The notes under the pieces: model-generated | Told to the model about the DNA's origin: nothing | Seen by the model: the letters and a program-made list of their open reading frames with translations, nothing else | The model's database searches: none | From: Tetracentron sinense | Lineage: Eukaryota > Streptophyta > Magnoliopsida > Trochodendrales > Trochodendraceae | NCBI GenBank assembly: GCA_015143295.1 | Contig: CM026570.1 | Span: 22,327,250 to 22,391,249, forward strand | Length of the DNA stretch: 64,000 nt | Direction of reading: 5' to 3' | Translations under genes and position numbers: made by a program | Shown here: positions 61,235 through 64,000 of the stretch, one piece after another | Layout of the letters: each line of letters starts with the position of its first letter | Numbering within the stretch: position 1 is the stretch's first letter

Positions 61235-63005
61235 CAAGGTTCTAAATTTCGATATTCTCAACATGTCAAGGCATGGAAAAAATATATATTGAGGATATAT
61301 CGCAAAATATATCGTTTATCGGTAATTTTTGAAAAATGACAAAAAAGTGGGGTAAAACATGGAATTTTGCAGGAACTTCAGGAAATGTTAAAATAGATTT
61401 AATACACCTTTGAGAATAAAAATATTTTAAAAAACAACAATGTATATAGCGAGGGAGGTTGGATCGGGTGGACCGACACTCTGTGGATTGGTTTATTCTT
61501 CCGCTGGAGAGGTAGGGTGAGGAACGAACACAGTAGTTCTACTACTGGGATTTCAGTCACTGCCGACCCCGATCAATAGTTTGTACAATAAGTTTCGGTG
61601 TATGGCGTAAGATATTCGATGAGAAGTGGGGGCAGATGTGATGTGCGTTGACGACACAACGTATGATTGATATATATTCTTAAATCATTCATTTCTTAAC
61701 CAATAATAATTTTTTAATTCATAAGATTCATAACAATATTGACATACATAATAATAATCCAACCCACCCCAATAACTACAATCAAAACCAAATGGAGTTA
61801 GGCAAAGGCTCGAAAGTCATCTCTATCCTGACTATGCTAGCGATAATGTGTTATCTACATATGTATAATACTGTGCCCAACTCATCAAATTATGGTACAT
61901 TAATGTAAACTCAAGTTCATAACGCTGGTAGTCATCTGGTTCAAAATGTAACAACACGCCCATTGGTGGATATTGTGGGTATTGAGGCACAACTGTCACC
62001 GGCACTAGCAAATGAGGTTGTACCCCTCTAGTCTACACCCATATGGATGTGACTTATACACAAAAACATATCCATGTGGATATTGGTCCTCTGGCTATGC
62101 ATAGTCATGTTCCTGAAAGCACAATTGTCACTGACACTGCTAGATAAGACTATCCCCTCATACTCATATTCATACGGTTCATACTAAAAAACATATCAAT
62201 ATGACTCTTTTGGAATTTAAATTTGGAAGTATTTTAAATGAGGATACCTATAATGTGGTTAATTTTTTTTTTTTTGTAAAAGTTGAATGTAAAGTCTTTT
62301 CCTGCTGAACTGTTAGTTGACTTTTAACCCTATAGATGAAAATATTTTTGAAAACTAAGATATAAGACTTTTTTCAACATACTTTTGAGTTTTAGTATGT
62401 TTTGATATGGTAAAATTTATGAAATTTTAAGATTTGAGAAATGCTTTAGCATTTAAATATTGAAATTTTGACATAATCCCTAAAAGGCACTAAAATGCGG
62501 ATTTTCTTCTTGAACTGGAAAGTTGACGTTTTACTCTTAAGGAATTTAGATCTAGGATAATTTTTATTAAATTCAAATGAGGTTTGTAACCTAAAACCAC
62601 CATTTACTTAAATTATATTTAATGTAAATAAGTTGTAAACAAAATTTGGTTATGTTTTATATCTTAAAACCAATATTCCTCAGAATATCGCACGATATCG
62701 ACGATATATCGTTGATATTGTATGATGTGATGTAAAATTTATAATACCCCATGTAAATACGTCGTGGGGGTGTGATATCGACATATATCGTCGACATTTC
62801 TTTAGTGTCTTTTACTTATAAAACATATATTGGGAAAATCGAGAGATATATCAGAATTAACGAACGATATATCAAAAATATCGGAGATATATTAGGAATA
62901 TTTTGTAAGAAAAAAAATAAATGTAACATATATTTTTTACCTTACAGTATCGGGGATATATTGAAAATATTGAGGATACATAAAAAATATCAAGGATATT
63001 TCTAA
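61235..63005. mobile_element. 'CGATATATCG' family TIR element, second copy
   Basis: Starts CAAGGTTCTAAATTTCGAT, matching the start at 42149, and follows that copy through AAATATATCGTTTATCGGT, GTTGACGACACAA and the ACTGTTAGTTGACTTT region. It ends in a run of GATATATC words near 63005, but no clean right terminus. A ~165-bp GC-richer insert (about 61440-61605) is absent from the other copy. Confidence 0.65.
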
Positions 63006-63129
63006 TCATGCCCACATGAACACATGAAATGCTGAAAATGATATACATAAATTCAACTACTTCAACTTAAGAAAATCATGAAGATTACAACATGTCATTT
63101 GAATGTCAACTCCAATGAAACAAAAAACA

Positions 63130-63620
63130 TCATGCATTCAAATATATGGCATCCACGATCGCATTCCTAACTTCATCCATCTCTATATGCGCTCCCAAAT
63201 CCATATCCATGTTGGTTGGTTCACTGTTATCCCCGACCATAATCATTAGCATCCACTTCTACGTCCTCATCTCGTCTTTTTCAAACAATTTGTTTGCAAT
63301 GACTTCTTTCTAATAAAATTATGCATTGTCATTGCAGCGACAACTATGCTTCTTTGTACAAGGAATGGGTAAGGAACATCCTCTCCAAAATTTTGAAACG
63401 AGCCTTCAATACGCCAAAGGTTTGCTCACTCACATTCGTAATAGATGAGTGAAGATAATTAAAATGTTCTTTCCTATTACGATGACAAATAGCACCCTGA
63501 AAGTCAGGTAATCAATATCGAATATTGTGATATAGCATAAGAAATCCTCACATGTTCATATAACTGGCATTACCCAAATCATATTTCCATGAAAATGACA
63601 ATGAAAAATTTCAAGATACT
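63130..63620 (-). pseudogene. PIF/Harbinger transposase (HARBI1-like) C-terminal remnant
   Basis: On the minus strand, translated pieces follow the HARBI1-type DDE nuclease: YDLGNASYMNM (family YYLVDSGYPN), LPDFQGAICHRNRKEHFNYLHSSITNVSEQTFGVLKARFKIL (in two readable parts near 63400-63530, the RHSSLRNVIERTFGVLKARF block carrying the last catalytic acidic position), an AMTMHNF-like region, and a C-terminus EMDEVRNAIVDAIYLNA ending at a stop at 63130. Frames are interrupted by stops, so the protein is dead. DNA transposases of this type cut and paste elements with 3-bp TWA duplications, the class seen at 51624-52956, though that element's ends were not found next to this remnant. Confidence 0.72.
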
Positions 63621-64000
63621 GTAATGCCCACTTGAATTATGAACTAGTAAATATTATTACTAGGAGGGGCATGTGGAAACTTCAACATGCAAACAAAAGT
63701 GTAAAAGAACACACAACAACAAACCTAAAGCAAATTCATGTTCGTGCAACCAAGCACACCCTAGACAAACCAAGCACGTGTCCATGGTGACTATACTGTC
63801 TCGAATTTGTTAATTTGTTAATATCTATAAATAGTAAAAGTTGCCCACATTTTGAGGTACTCAAGTCATGTCCTCTTTTGATTTTTCTTTTCAATAACCA
63901 AAAGAGATGCTCTCTCTCTCTAAGGAAATGTAGAAGCAGGGAGTGGTCGTGAAGCAAATGGAGAAACCAAGGTTGGTATTGAAGTTCGTTGAGGAATAAC

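Larger units (their letters stand above)
59201..64000 (+). other. TOP3B intron, right part, continues off window
   Basis: Starts with a GTTTTC donor; no acceptor with the expected YPRTE-coding exon is visible. It contains a MITE ending at 60091, a CGATATATCG-rich element from 61235, and a Harbinger transposase remnant at 63130-63620. Positions 59201-59750, 60092-61230 and 63621-64000 are AT-rich and otherwise unassigned; 61021-61200 looks MITE-like (GATCGTTTGGTAGATCT) but I could not pair its ends. Confidence 0.6.

Noticed and set aside
1-64000. tRNA, rRNA, CRISPR array or organelle DNA insert
   Set aside because: No cloverleaf-like, rRNA-like or regularly spaced direct-repeat structure was recognised other than the transposon repeats listed.

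Overview
This is nuclear DNA from a flowering plant with long, transposon-filled introns. One host gene is recognisable: six consecutive exons of a plant DNA topoisomerase III beta (TOP3B) on the + strand, at 7035-7128, 34148-34247, 40596-40839, 48357-48519, 48610-48729 and 59121-59200. They total 801 bp (267 codons), keep a consistent reading phase across every junction, and carry the TOPRIM motif (WLDCDREGE). The 5' exons (initiator Met, VAEKPS motif) lie left of the window. The exon with the catalytic tyrosine lies to the right. Almost everything else is intron. The species cannot be named from this; the long introns packed with LINE, LTR and TIR elements suit a medium-to-large eudicot or magnoliid genome.

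Layout. 1-5968: minus-strand Ty3/gypsy element of the Tat group, running off the left edge, with a 23-bp palindromic repeat array in its LTR. 7129-34147: a 27-kb intron. It holds a chromovirus with both LTRs (7784-13905), then a nested stack: Ty1/copia family A fragments on both strands, a second copia (15535-31344) inside them, a 2.1-kb TIR element and an L1-type LINE inside that, and two more TIR elements inside the LINE. 34248-40595: a minus-strand LINE with a TIR element inside. 40840-48356: a minus-strand gypsy remnant interrupted by a TIR element, a complete 2.1-kb solo LTR and a small MITE. 48730-59120: a LINE whose middle 2.95 kb is inverted, interrupted by a Harbinger-type element carrying a pentatricopeptide-repeat (PPR) gene fragment, followed by an RTE-type LINE tail. 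59201-64000: more TIR elements and a PIF/Harbinger transposase remnant.

The recurrent theme is a set of at least six non-autonomous TIR families. They share termini of the form C-R-W-R-G-T (CATGGT, CATAGT, CAAGGT, CGTAGT), 8-bp target duplications, and sub-terminal DNA built from one short reiterated word that differs by family. Several insertions split recognisable coding sequence of an older element, so their borders can be read to the base. This group, the PPR-carrying element and the inverted LINE are the most worthwhile leads. No tRNA, rRNA, CRISPR array or intact autonomous transposon was recognised. All LTR elements are broken fossils.
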